From: Bradyrhizobium sp. AZCC 2262
Lineage (GTDB): Bacteria; Pseudomonadota; Alphaproteobacteria; Rhizobiales; Xanthobacteraceae
DNA length: 64,000 nucleotides
Direction of reading: 5' to 3'
NCBI RefSeq assembly: GCF_036924535.1
Contig: NZ_JAZHRT010000001.1
Location: 2,728,001 to 2,792,000, forward strand
Position 1 is the stretch's first letter, and every line of letters starts with the position of its first letter. Shown in pieces: positions 43,373 to 51,625 of this stretch. Under the pieces are notes generated by a model. That model saw only the letters and a list, made by a program, of their open reading frames with translations, did no database searches and was not told where the DNA came from. The translations under genes were made by a program, and so were the position numbers.

Positions 43373-43738
43373 CCTGGCCCCTGTTAGCTCACAAGAGCCC
43401 CTCCAGCTGGACTGCGCTGGAGGGGCACGGTAGGCCGCAGGGAGTGATCGGCCTCAAGGGAGGAGAACTTCACCATAATGGCACGCATTGGCGCTCACTA
43501 TTGAACTAGCGGAACGATCGAGTACCAAATGGGAATGTGCGCACTATACGAAGGTTGTGCGCTGCCAGCTTAGTCGGTTCGACTCGGGTGGGCAGCTGGC
43601 GCCTGACGCAGAATACTGCCGACTTCAACCGGCCAGGTCGCCGATGGCTGCGATCCGTTGGAGCCGAATTGGGCTGGTCGTCCCCTCTATCGCCCACGCG
43701 ATAATCTCGCTATGCTCCATGGCGGACTGGCAAAGCTA
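43373..43738. other. Divergent control region between AraC and FixJ-type genes
   Basis: Holds the hairpin at 43397-43426 and presumably both promoters. No ORF with domain character. Confidence 0.45.
43397..43426. promoter_or_regulatory. 11-bp perfect hairpin
   Basis: GCCCCTCCAGC / GCTGGAGGGGC with an 8-nt loop, in the 5' flank of the AraC gene. No T run on either side, so it is not a clear terminator. Could be a structured leader or operator. Confidence 0.5.
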
Positions 43739-44425
43739 ATGCGCATGTCGATGAGGGAACATGTGGTAGAGCAACGGGCCAATGACCAACCGCCAACAGT
43801 GATGGTCATCGACGATGATCCGGGAGTGCGGGACTCACTAGGCAAGCTGCTTCGATCGGCGGGCTTTCAGGTCAGCCTACTCGGTTCGGTGAGCGAATTT
43901 CTCGCGGCGGATCGGCCAGAAGGACCTGCTTGCCTGGTGCTTGACGTGCGGCTTCCCGGCCAGAGCGGACTTGAACTGCAGCGAGTGCTAGCAGGTGCCA
44001 ATAGACAGCTGCCAATCATCTTCATCACCGGACATGGTGACATTCCAATGTCGGTGCAGGCAATGAAGGGTGGCGCAATCGAATTCCTGACAAAGCCATT
44101 CCGAGAGCAGGATTTGCTTGAAGCGATTCAGCTCGGTCATGCCCGTGATCGAGCGCGGCTTGAGCAGGAACGAGCTATGGCAGGGCTGAAAGTTCGTTTC
44201 GAAACATTGACGCCGCGGGAGCGCGAGGTCATGGCGGTCGTGGTCACCGGGCGGTTAAACAAGCAGATCGCAGCCGATCTCGGCGTAAGCGAAATCACGG
44301 TAAAAGTTCATCGTGGCCAAGTAATGCGTAAGATGCGGGCATCGTCCTTGCCTGACTTGGCGCGCATGGCCGACCAATTGCAACTGACGCCGACAAAGCC
44401 ACATAGCCCGGGTCGCGTTGCCTAG
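43739..44425 (+). CDS. FixJ/TtrR-type response regulator
   Basis: I take ATG 43739; ATG 43745 and 43754 are alternatives, as no Shine-Dalgarno decides. About 228 residues. The receiver has VMVIDDDPGVRDSLGKLLRS, LVLDVRLPGQSGLELQRVL (phospho-Asp), FITGHGDIPMSVQAMKGGAI and FLTKPF. The LuxR-type helix-turn-helix reads LTPREREVMAVVVTGRLNKQ, IAADLGVSEITVKVHRGQVM, a FixJ hallmark. It has no dedicated kinase gene in its transcript but lies between two giant kinases and near a third whose HisKA domains are very alike, so it is the natural acceptor for them. Confidence 0.92.
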   Translation: MRMSMREHVVEQRANDQPPTVMVIDDDPGVRDSLGKLLRSAGFQVSLLGSVSEFLAADRPEGPACLVLDVRLPGQSGLELQRVLAGANRQLPIIFITGHGDIPMSVQAMKGGAIEFLTKPFREQDLLEAIQLGHARDRARLEQERAMAGLKVRFETLTPREREVMAVVVTGRLNKQIAADLGVSEITVKVHRGQVMRKMRASSLPDLARMADQLQLTPTKPHSPGRVA

Positions 44426-44540
44426 CGCAGACGCTCAGCCTGCATCTCCCGTAATGGTCCCATTGCGTCTCACCACCGATGATCAGGGTGCCTGCTAGAC
44501 TCGACGTCTGCCACGTCTTTGATCCGAAGCGGCATTCCAC

Positions 44541-47500
44541 TCACGACGCAGTGTTTGCGATCGCCGGCAGGGCGAATTGAAAGCTGGCGCCGCGGGGCAG
44601 GTTCGCGCTCGCCCACAATCGGCCGCCGTGCGCTTCGATGATCGACCGGCAGATCGACAGGCCCATCCCCAAACCGCCAGGCTTCGTCGTGTAGAAAGCC
44701 TCGAACACGCGCTCAAGAGCCGCCGGCGCGAAGCCTGGACCCGAATCTCGCACCTCGACTGACACGCCATCCGGTTCGTTACGGCTGCTGACGAGCAATT
44801 CTCGCTCCTCTTCGCCGACGTCGCGCATCGCTTCGACGGCATTGATGATCAAGTTAAGCAGTACCTGTTGCAGCTGGACCCGATCTCCCTGGACATGCGG
44901 CAAACCCTCCGCTAACTGCGTCCGCACCAAGACGCTACTGTTTGCGGCCTCTGTACGGGTGAGAGCAATAACCTCGAGGATGGCATCGTTGATCGCTACG
45001 GCGTCCTTTCGTGCGGGCGCCTTCTTGATGAGCGCGCGGATTCGCCCGACGACCTCGCCAGCGCGATTCCCCTCCTTGACAACAAGAGACAGCGCGTCAT
45101 CCATCTCGCGAAAATTCGGTGGCTCCGCGCTCAGGAAACGCCGAGCGGCTAACGCGTACGTGACTGCCGCTGTGATCGGCTGTTTCACTTCATGAGCGAT
45201 CGAGGCCGAGAGCTGACCCATGGTGGCGACGCGGTTGGCGTGCGCCAGCTCCATCTGCATGTGCCGCAGCGCCTCTTCTGCCCGCTTGCGCTCGGTCAGA
45301 TCGAGCACGAACGCCACACCCTGGTCTCGCTGTTCGTCGAATCCGGCCGAACCGATCAGCACAGGCACGCGGCTGCCGTCCTTGCGCACGTACTCGCTTT
45401 CATAGGGTTGGACCGCCCCGGTCGTGTCCATTCCCTTCAGGGCGCTGGCGGTGCTGGTGCGCCATTCCGGCGGCGTCAAATCGTTCCAGCGCATGCTGCC
45501 CGCGGCGAGATCCTCCCGGTCGTATCCCACCATCCTGAGAAACGCGTCGTTGGCTTCGATGATTTCACCCTTCCGACTCGAGATGAAAATCCCGATGATG
45601 TTAGCGTCGACCAATCGCCGGATTTTCGCCTCGCGTTCCGCGACGTCGCGGTACAAACGGGCGTTCTCCAGCGCGATTGCTGCCTGTGAGGCGAGCAGCT
45701 TGAGCACCGCGATCCGCCCCGGCGTGAACACATGCGACGCCAGGCTGTTTTCGAGATAGAGGACGCCGATCAGCTCGGCCTGTTTCAGCAACGGCAGGCA
45801 AAGCAGCGACCGTACCCGTTTGCGGCTCATGTATTCATCTTCGGAAAACATGCTTTGTCCGCGGGCATCATCGAGGATCACCTGGCTCTGAGTGCGGATG
45901 ACTTGCTCAAGGATCAGCAGGGGCAATTCCGATGGCGTCACCGGCGTTTCGACAAGACGGACCCTGACGCCATCGCGACCGCTCGTCGCTCCCGCCTCGA
46001 TCCGGTATCGGCTGCCGTGCGGAAGGAGCAGGAGGCCGCGGTCGGCCCCGGCATGCTCGACGGCAATTACCATCAGCGTCTCGATCAGCTTCTCGAGCAC
46101 GATCTCGCCGGCCACGGCCTGCGACATCTTGATGACCATGGCGAGATCGAACTGCTCGACCGGCGCTTCGATGGTCGGCCTCGGGGCCAATGGTGCTTGT
46201 TTTCGGACTCGGGGGTGGCTCTGGTCGAGCTGTGCGACCTTAGCAAGGGCTCCCCAGCGGGCGTAGCAGTCGCGGGCCTCGTCCAGATAGGTATCTGCCA
46301 CCTTGTCTAGACCGCGAAGGCGATAGAATTGAGCTGCCAGTTCGCCCGCGAGCGCCCGGTCCTGGAGGAAGCCGCGCTCCGCGGCCGAGCGAATTGCCTG
46401 TTCGTACAGCTGCATGGCCTTGATGTCTCGCCCTTCCAGGCGTGCCCATTCCGCCGAGACCAGGGCGTGTTTATGCGCGAACGTCGCCGGGCAGCTCTCC
46501 GCCCATCGCTGAAACGATGCCAGGTGTTCGATGAGATCCTCGCGAAGGTCCGCCCGTCTCTCGGGCGAGGCCGCTTCAAAGACCGCGGCGATGGCAAGAG
46601 AATGATAGAAGCAGTAATCCATCGACTGAAGATTGAGACGCGCCGACCAGAGAATCGGCTTCGCCTTGGCGGCAAACTCAAGGGCTCTCTCCGCGTTGCC
46701 CAGCAAGACGTGCCGCTGCAATTGAAGGATCCAGAGAAAGCAGGCAACGAGAGGAACGCCGCCCCGGAGCACCCGGGCTTCGAGCGCCGCCTCGTCGAGG
46801 GGCGCACCGCTCCCCACTCCGCCGCGAAGGCTTTGCACGAAACCCTGGATGCTCAAAATGACCAGCTGGCCGAACTTGTATTTGCGGACGAAATCCAGCG
46901 CGCCTGCCGACTCGAGCCACACCTGGTCGAGAGGATCGCCGCGCGCCATCAGATCGGTGAGGCGATGCTGACGGTTGAAGCAGGCGTAAACCATCTCGCC
47001 GGTTTCCCCGACGGATCGGATCGCAGCCTCGAGGCAGGTCAGAGCATCTTCGATTGGACGCGTCCAGAGGACCGCCATTTGCATGAGGAAATGTGCGCCC
47101 GCCTTTTGCACGCTGAACCCGTATCGTTCGGCGACTGCGACCGCCAACCGTGCAAAGGCCTCCCCGTCTGCGAAGCGATGGAATGCCGGACCAAGAACCA
47201 CGGCGATCGCGCCGTAGCCGATCGTGGAGTACTCGCTTGTGCCATGGCGACAGGTCAGCTTGACCATCCAGCAGGAAATCATTTGGAACAGATCGCCGTC
47301 GGCGTGATATGCCAATTCGCCCAATGCACTGAAAAGCTTCATGACAGCCCGTATCTCCGGGTCGTCCATCATCGGCAGGTCAACCAGGCTCTCGATCGGG
47401 CGATCGCCGAGGGTCCGGCGCATCTCCTCGTATTCTACTCGCATCTGTTCCGGCGTCGGCGAGTCCGGCAGGTCGACGCCGAACGTTCGCAGGCATTCGA

Positions 47501-49988
47501 GCGCCGTGCGCACCGCCGGGGCGTAGTTGCCTTGCCTCAATTGAAGAAGCATGCGCAGGCGACAGATCTCGGCTTGATCGATCTTCGATTGCGCCTTGAT
47601 CAGCAACACCTCGACGAGTCCCGCGGCCTGTTCCACGTTCGAGTTGAGGATCTCGCATTCTGCCCGTTCCAGGAACAAGCCCAACATCAAGTCGTAGGAT
47701 CTTTGCCACCCTTCGTCTGACAGAATGGCGATGCCTGCTGCGAGGTAATTGGAGGCCGAGGCATAGGCGGTCGAGGCTTTCGCCTTCCGCCCTGCAACAA
47801 GATTGAGTTCGGCCGCGCGCAGCTTCTCGGGCCACTCGGAAATGAGCGCTGAGCCCAGGTTAAGCTGGTTGACGAGGTCGTAGATCTTCTCCGCGATCCT
47901 CTCCTGCACGGTCTCCGCGACAAGAAGACGTGCGATCCGCAGATGGAATTCGGCGCGACCTTCCGTCGGAATCAGCGCATAGGCGGCTTCCTGAACCCGA
48001 TCATGGAAGAACCGATAGCTTCCCTCCCGGGGGATGGCGGCGCCGGCACGGACCGCGTCGCGAAAATCCGCATGCATCGCCTCGTCGGATTCGCTGCGCA
48101 GCTTTGCCAAGGTCGCAAAGTCAGCGTGATTGCCCAGGCAGGCGAGCAGTTTCAACGCTTCCTGGGCCTCCGGAGAAAGACGGCGCAACCTGCCGATCAT
48201 CAGGTCCACTGGATTGTCGCTGAACTTCTTGTCGACGATAGCGTCCAAATTCCACGTCCACGACCGCGAGCGCGGATCGAACTCGACCAGCGCTTCTTCT
48301 GCCAGACTTGTGAGGAACTGCCCGGCGAAGAACGGATTGCCGCTGCTTCTCCTGTGCACCAGTTCAGCGAAAGACCGCATCTCGTCTGGCGCATGCCGCA
48401 AGGTGTCGCACAGCAATTGGTTGACGTTGTCGACTGAGAGTGGGCCGAGAACGATCTGATCCAACCTCGCACCGGCCCGGCGCAAGGCCTCCAGCTTGAG
48501 CATCAGCGGATGGGCCGAGTCGACCTCATTGTCGCGATATGCGCCGATCAGCAACAGGTGCCGTGTGTCGGGATGGAGGAGGAGATATTCGATGAGCGTC
48601 AGCGTGGCCGGATCGAGCCATTGCAGGTCATCGACGAAAATGACGAGCGGGTGTTCCGCCCTCGCGAACACGCCGACGAACCGCTGGAACACGGTCTGAA
48701 ACCGCAGTTCGGCATCGACGGGCGAGAGGACCGCTACGGTCGGCTGTGGGCCTATCAGTCGAACGAGGTCGGGAATGAGGTCGGTCAGCAGGCGGCCCTG
48801 ATTGCCGACAGCTTCCTTGATCGCGTCTCGCCAGCGGGCGATGTCGTCCGCCTGGCCGTTCAGTAGCTGTTGAATCAGTCCCTGAAACGCCTGAGCCAAT
48901 GTCGAGTGGGGGGTGTCCCTGAGGCGCAGATCGAATTTTCCCGAAATGAAGATGCCGCGAGGCAGCACGATGACCTTGTGCAGCTCGTTGACGACCGACG
49001 ACTTGCCGATGCCCGAGTAGCCAGAGACCAGAACGAGCGCCGAGCCGCCATGCATCACGATGCGGTCGAAGGCGGCAAGCAGGGTGGCGATCTCGCTCTC
49101 GCGTCCGTAGAGCTTCTCCGGGATCATCAACCGCTCCGACGCGTCCTGCAGACCAAGCGGGAACGGCTCGATCCGGCCGATCGACTCCCAGGCGGTGAGG
49201 CACTTGCGGAGATCCGCCTCGACTCCCGCGGCGGTCTGGTAGCGCTCCTCGACGGTCTTGGCGAGAAGCTTCATGACGATCATCGAAAGTGGGGCCGGCA
49301 CCGCCCTTGCAAACTCGCCCAGCGGGACGGGCTCTCGCGCGATGTGACAGTGGATCAACTCGATCGGGTCAGCTGCGGTGAAGGGCAACGCGCTGGTCAA
49401 CAACTCGTAAAAGGTGACCCCCAGCGCGTACAGGTCGCTTCTGGAGTCGACCGAGCGGTTCATCCTGCCGGTCTGTTCGGGCGCCATGTAGGCGAGCGTG
49501 CCCGCGATCACCTCCGGTGGCGCGGGGGCTTGGCGCTCGCGCGGCAGACGCGAAGCGATGCCGAACCCCGTCAGCCACACGCCGCTGCTTGCCGAGTCCA
49601 CCAGGATATTTGCCGGCTTGATGTCCTTGTGGATGAGGCCACGCTCATGCACATGGCGGAGCGCGCCCGCGAGCGGGATCGCGATGCGCAGGAAATGCGA
49701 TACGTCCAGTGGCCGGCCAAGCAGTCGATCGAGCGGCGTACCGCCGGGATCCTCAAGCACCAGCGTCATACGGCCGTTATCGTGCGTAAGCGCGACGGGT
49801 CGAGCCGCCCAGTCGGCGTCAAGTTCGGACTTGAGCGCATATTCGTGTTCAAGTCGCTCGACGCAACCGGGCGAGGTTCCTTCTGCGGCAACAAGCAGGA
49901 TCGGCGTCAAGCCGTTGCCAGAGCCCCGGTATAGAGCGATGTCGCCCTCCCGCAGCGACGAGAATATGTAGCCCGAGAGCTCGTTCAA
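44541..49988 (-). CDS. Trifunctional Ser/Thr kinase-like / AAA ATPase / sensor histidine kinase (copy 2)
   Basis: 1815 residues from TTG 49988 (AGGAGG 5 nt upstream). Same plan as copy 1 but with one PAS domain between GAF and HisKA, which accounts for the 139-residue difference. Residues 1-196 are identical to copy 1. The AAA (SGYSGIGKSSVVNELHKVIV, LVIFVDDLQWLD), helical and GAF parts are clearly diverged. HisKA has His1599, and the HATPase has a normal F box (VFEAFYTTKPGGLGMGLSIC). The last 50 or so residues are again identical to copy 1. The mosaic of identical ends and diverged middle points to gene conversion. Soluble sensor; ligand unknown. Confidence 0.92.
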   Translation of the reverse strand: MNELSGYIFSSLREGDIALYRGSGNGLTPILLVAAEGTSPGCVERLEHEYALKSELDADWAARPVALTHDNGRMTLVLEDPGGTPLDRLLGRPLDVSHFLRIAIPLAGALRHVHERGLIHKDIKPANILVDSASSGVWLTGFGIASRLPRERQAPAPPEVIAGTLAYMAPEQTGRMNRSVDSRSDLYALGVTFYELLTSALPFTAADPIELIHCHIAREPVPLGEFARAVPAPLSMIVMKLLAKTVEERYQTAAGVEADLRKCLTAWESIGRIEPFPLGLQDASERLMIPEKLYGRESEIATLLAAFDRIVMHGGSALVLVSGYSGIGKSSVVNELHKVIVLPRGIFISGKFDLRLRDTPHSTLAQAFQGLIQQLLNGQADDIARWRDAIKEAVGNQGRLLTDLIPDLVRLIGPQPTVAVLSPVDAELRFQTVFQRFVGVFARAEHPLVIFVDDLQWLDPATLTLIEYLLLHPDTRHLLLIGAYRDNEVDSAHPLMLKLEALRRAGARLDQIVLGPLSVDNVNQLLCDTLRHAPDEMRSFAELVHRRSSGNPFFAGQFLTSLAEEALVEFDPRSRSWTWNLDAIVDKKFSDNPVDLMIGRLRRLSPEAQEALKLLACLGNHADFATLAKLRSESDEAMHADFRDAVRAGAAIPREGSYRFFHDRVQEAAYALIPTEGRAEFHLRIARLLVAETVQERIAEKIYDLVNQLNLGSALISEWPEKLRAAELNLVAGRKAKASTAYASASNYLAAGIAILSDEGWQRSYDLMLGLFLERAECEILNSNVEQAAGLVEVLLIKAQSKIDQAEICRLRMLLQLRQGNYAPAVRTALECLRTFGVDLPDSPTPEQMRVEYEEMRRTLGDRPIESLVDLPMMDDPEIRAVMKLFSALGELAYHADGDLFQMISCWMVKLTCRHGTSEYSTIGYGAIAVVLGPAFHRFADGEAFARLAVAVAERYGFSVQKAGAHFLMQMAVLWTRPIEDALTCLEAAIRSVGETGEMVYACFNRQHRLTDLMARGDPLDQVWLESAGALDFVRKYKFGQLVILSIQGFVQSLRGGVGSGAPLDEAALEARVLRGGVPLVACFLWILQLQRHVLLGNAERALEFAAKAKPILWSARLNLQSMDYCFYHSLAIAAVFEAASPERRADLREDLIEHLASFQRWAESCPATFAHKHALVSAEWARLEGRDIKAMQLYEQAIRSAAERGFLQDRALAGELAAQFYRLRGLDKVADTYLDEARDCYARWGALAKVAQLDQSHPRVRKQAPLAPRPTIEAPVEQFDLAMVIKMSQAVAGEIVLEKLIETLMVIAVEHAGADRGLLLLPHGSRYRIEAGATSGRDGVRVRLVETPVTPSELPLLILEQVIRTQSQVILDDARGQSMFSEDEYMSRKRVRSLLCLPLLKQAELIGVLYLENSLASHVFTPGRIAVLKLLASQAAIALENARLYRDVAEREAKIRRLVDANIIGIFISSRKGEIIEANDAFLRMVGYDREDLAAGSMRWNDLTPPEWRTSTASALKGMDTTGAVQPYESEYVRKDGSRVPVLIGSAGFDEQRDQGVAFVLDLTERKRAEEALRHMQMELAHANRVATMGQLSASIAHEVKQPITAAVTYALAARRFLSAEPPNFREMDDALSLVVKEGNRAGEVVGRIRALIKKAPARKDAVAINDAILEVIALTRTEAANSSVLVRTQLAEGLPHVQGDRVQLQQVLLNLIINAVEAMRDVGEEERELLVSSRNEPDGVSVEVRDSGPGFAPAALERVFEAFYTTKPGGLGMGLSICRSIIEAHGGRLWASANLPRGASFQFALPAIANTAS

Positions 49989-50208
49989 GAAGGCCTCCTG
50001 GTAGGAGGATTACTTTAAGGCATTGATTAGGTTACGTTTGCTTTTGCCCGTCAACCCAAAAACAGGCACCCAAAAAATGCGATCGGTGCCAATATTGTGG
50101 CTAGATGAGAACCTCGCGGGCCTCTGGCTTATAGAGCCGAGATGCTTGGGCAAGCAAGAATGCACCGACGAAGTGATCGAGAAATCAACTGACTTCCGGT
50201 GATGGCAC
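49401..50208. repeat. 808-bp perfect direct repeat, right copy
   Basis: Partner of 41696-42503. It ends in the same GATGGCAC; the next base differs (G here, A there). The sequence beyond leads to the small-protein genes at 50391-50698, whereas the left copy leads to the kinase remnant at 42531. Confidence 0.85.
49994..50008 (-). promoter_or_regulatory. Shine-Dalgarno inside a hairpin (copy 2)
   Basis: Same CCTCCT-ACC-AGGAGG hairpin as at 42289-42303, inside the identical repeat, so its conservation is not independent evidence. Confidence 0.55.
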
Positions 50209-50390
50209 GAAGGGGACCCGCTGGCGCGGGCAAACCACGTTGAGGGGACGATTTCGCAATGTGAGCAATTTTGACAACTATGTCGGCCAGCGGACATGCC
50301 AGATTGTCCCAATCACCGCCCCGCCATCGGCTTCCATCGGTGATGAGAACGCCGGTTGCGCTCCCGCCTCCTCAGGAATGAAGCAGCGCC

Positions 50391-50586
50391 ATGCAGCGAC
50401 GCAGTTTCCAACAGTCTGCACCACTAGATCAACGATTGAAGGAGCAGGCAGAACGCCTGCGCAAAGAAGCCAAAGGCACCCCACCAGGAATTGAGCGGGA
50501 AAAGCTCATTCGCCAAGCCCGGCAGGCGGAGACAGCTTCGCATGCAGGAATGGCTTTCCTCTCCCGGCCTCCAGCCGCCCCGCTGA
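50391..50586 (+). pseudogene. Small conserved-type protein, frameshifted near its end
   Basis: From ATG 50391: APLDQRLKEQAERLRKEAKG, TPPGIEREKLIRQARQAETA, then near 50530 two bases seem to be missing. The familiar tail of this rhizobial family (MQEWLSSPGLQPPR) continues in another frame to TGA 50584-50586. As it stands the frame ends at 50603 with an altered tail, so a slightly changed product may still be made. It is followed after 4 bp by a membrane-peptide gene. Confidence 0.7.
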
Positions 50587-50590
50587 AAAA

Positions 50591-50698
50591 ATGCTTACGC
50601 TAGTGGCAATATTGGCCGGACCTATCGTAGTGACGACCATCGTGACGATTGTCGTCTTCGAGATTAAGGACGCATTGGACCGTAACCGCCTGAGGTAG
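50591..50698 (+). CDS. 35-residue single-pass membrane peptide
   Basis: ATG 50591: MLTLVAILAGPIVVTTIVTI, VVFEIKDALDRNRLR. One membrane segment and a short charged cytoplasmic tail. It follows the previous gene by 4 bp and is followed at once by an intrinsic terminator, so this two-gene unit is well delimited. Function unknown. Confidence 0.65.
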   Translation: MLTLVAILAGPIVVTTIVTIVVFEIKDALDRNRLR

Positions 50699-50700
50699 TA

Positions 50701-50722
50701 AGGCCGCCTCAGTTGGCGGCCT
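50701..50722 (+). terminator. Intrinsic terminator
   Basis: AGGCCGCC-TCAGTT-GGCGGCCT: a perfect 8-bp stem with a 6-nt loop, followed by CTCTCATTT, 2 bp after the stop of the membrane peptide. The same stem-loop is at 7990-8014 and, as a half-broken copy, at 2464-2479. Confidence 0.75.
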
Positions 50723-50962
50723 CTCTCATTTATAGATGAGATGCCATGTCGCGTATTTCAGACATCAACTTGTTCCGCGCAGTCGCTAAACCAACGTCCA
50801 CTGTCGGGGAAAAGTGGAGTCTGCATTGACGAGAATCTGATGGTCGACCGACACGCTGAAAAAGTCGAAAATTGAACGACCAGGAAAACTTCGCGAAAGG
50901 CGTTGCTCTTCTATCGAGGAGGGCAGTGATTAGATAGGGAGGGGGCAACCTAAGGAGTTGCC
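50723..50962. other. Intergenic region
   Basis: Contains the inverted copy (50857-50879) of the 23-mer found at 34994. No gene seen. Confidence 0.4.
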
Positions 50963-51201
50963 ATGAAAAAGCCTCTGACGATACCGGACGAGCCGCAACC
51001 CGCAACGTCACACGCGCTGACCTTGTGATGACCGAGGGCTTTGGCTTGGAAGTCGATGGCCGGATGAAGACGGTATTTCCAACGCTTGAAGCGGCACGGA
51101 AAAGGGCGAGAGATCTCAAAGCCGAGTTTCCGATGCTCCAAGTCAAGGTGTACGACGCTGCGGAAAAGAAGATGGTGGAATTGTCGCCGACTGAACCATG
51201 A
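50963..51201 (+). CDS. Small hypothetical protein, reading frame split at a poly-A run
   Basis: A strong AGGAG precedes ATG 50963, but that frame ends after 21 codons (MKKPLTIPDEPQPATSHALTL) with TGA overlapping ATG 51028 (TGATG). The second frame gives 57 residues: MTEGFGLEVDGRMKTVFPTL, EAARKRARDLKAEFPMLQVK, VYDAAEKKMVELSPTEP. Upstream of 51028 this second frame is open back to the A5 run right after the first ATG (KASDDTGRAATRNVTRADLV), so one extra A would give a single protein of about 79 residues. Either a -1 lesion, slippage, or a coupled leader peptide. Confidence 0.6.
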
Positions 51202-51625
51202 AAATTGACCAGATTCTCCGACCAGCGGAAGCGAACGTTTTAGCCTGCGCGATGGTGAGAAATCATCCAAACGCCGCAGCGACATATTGCGATCCTCTCA
51301 TTAGGTCGCCTCATTGTAGACGAAGCCGTCGCTGCTCATGGCACTTTCGGACCTGACAGGTCTGCTGACGATGCCCGTTGTTGAGGGCAAAGCGGACTCC
51401 CCAGTTGCACACTCAGACTTCTGAGTTAGACCCAAACCGGACGCGGTAGCACGAACATTCCAGTTACGACACTTTCATTCAATATAGTGGCAGGTCTTCG
51501 CGGCACAGTCGCGATCCGAGATGATCGCCCCCGCGATGAGGCCCCTCGATGAGGCGATCAAAAAGCCGAGGACGCTGGTACGGGTGCGCATATTGAGGTG
51601 GTGACAAGCTGACGAACGGCTGCGC
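51202..51625. other. Intergenic region
   Basis: Contains the left member (51374-51397) of an imperfect 24-bp direct repeat whose partner is at 53004-53027. The promoter of the GAF kinase gene is presumably here. No gene supported. Confidence 0.4.
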
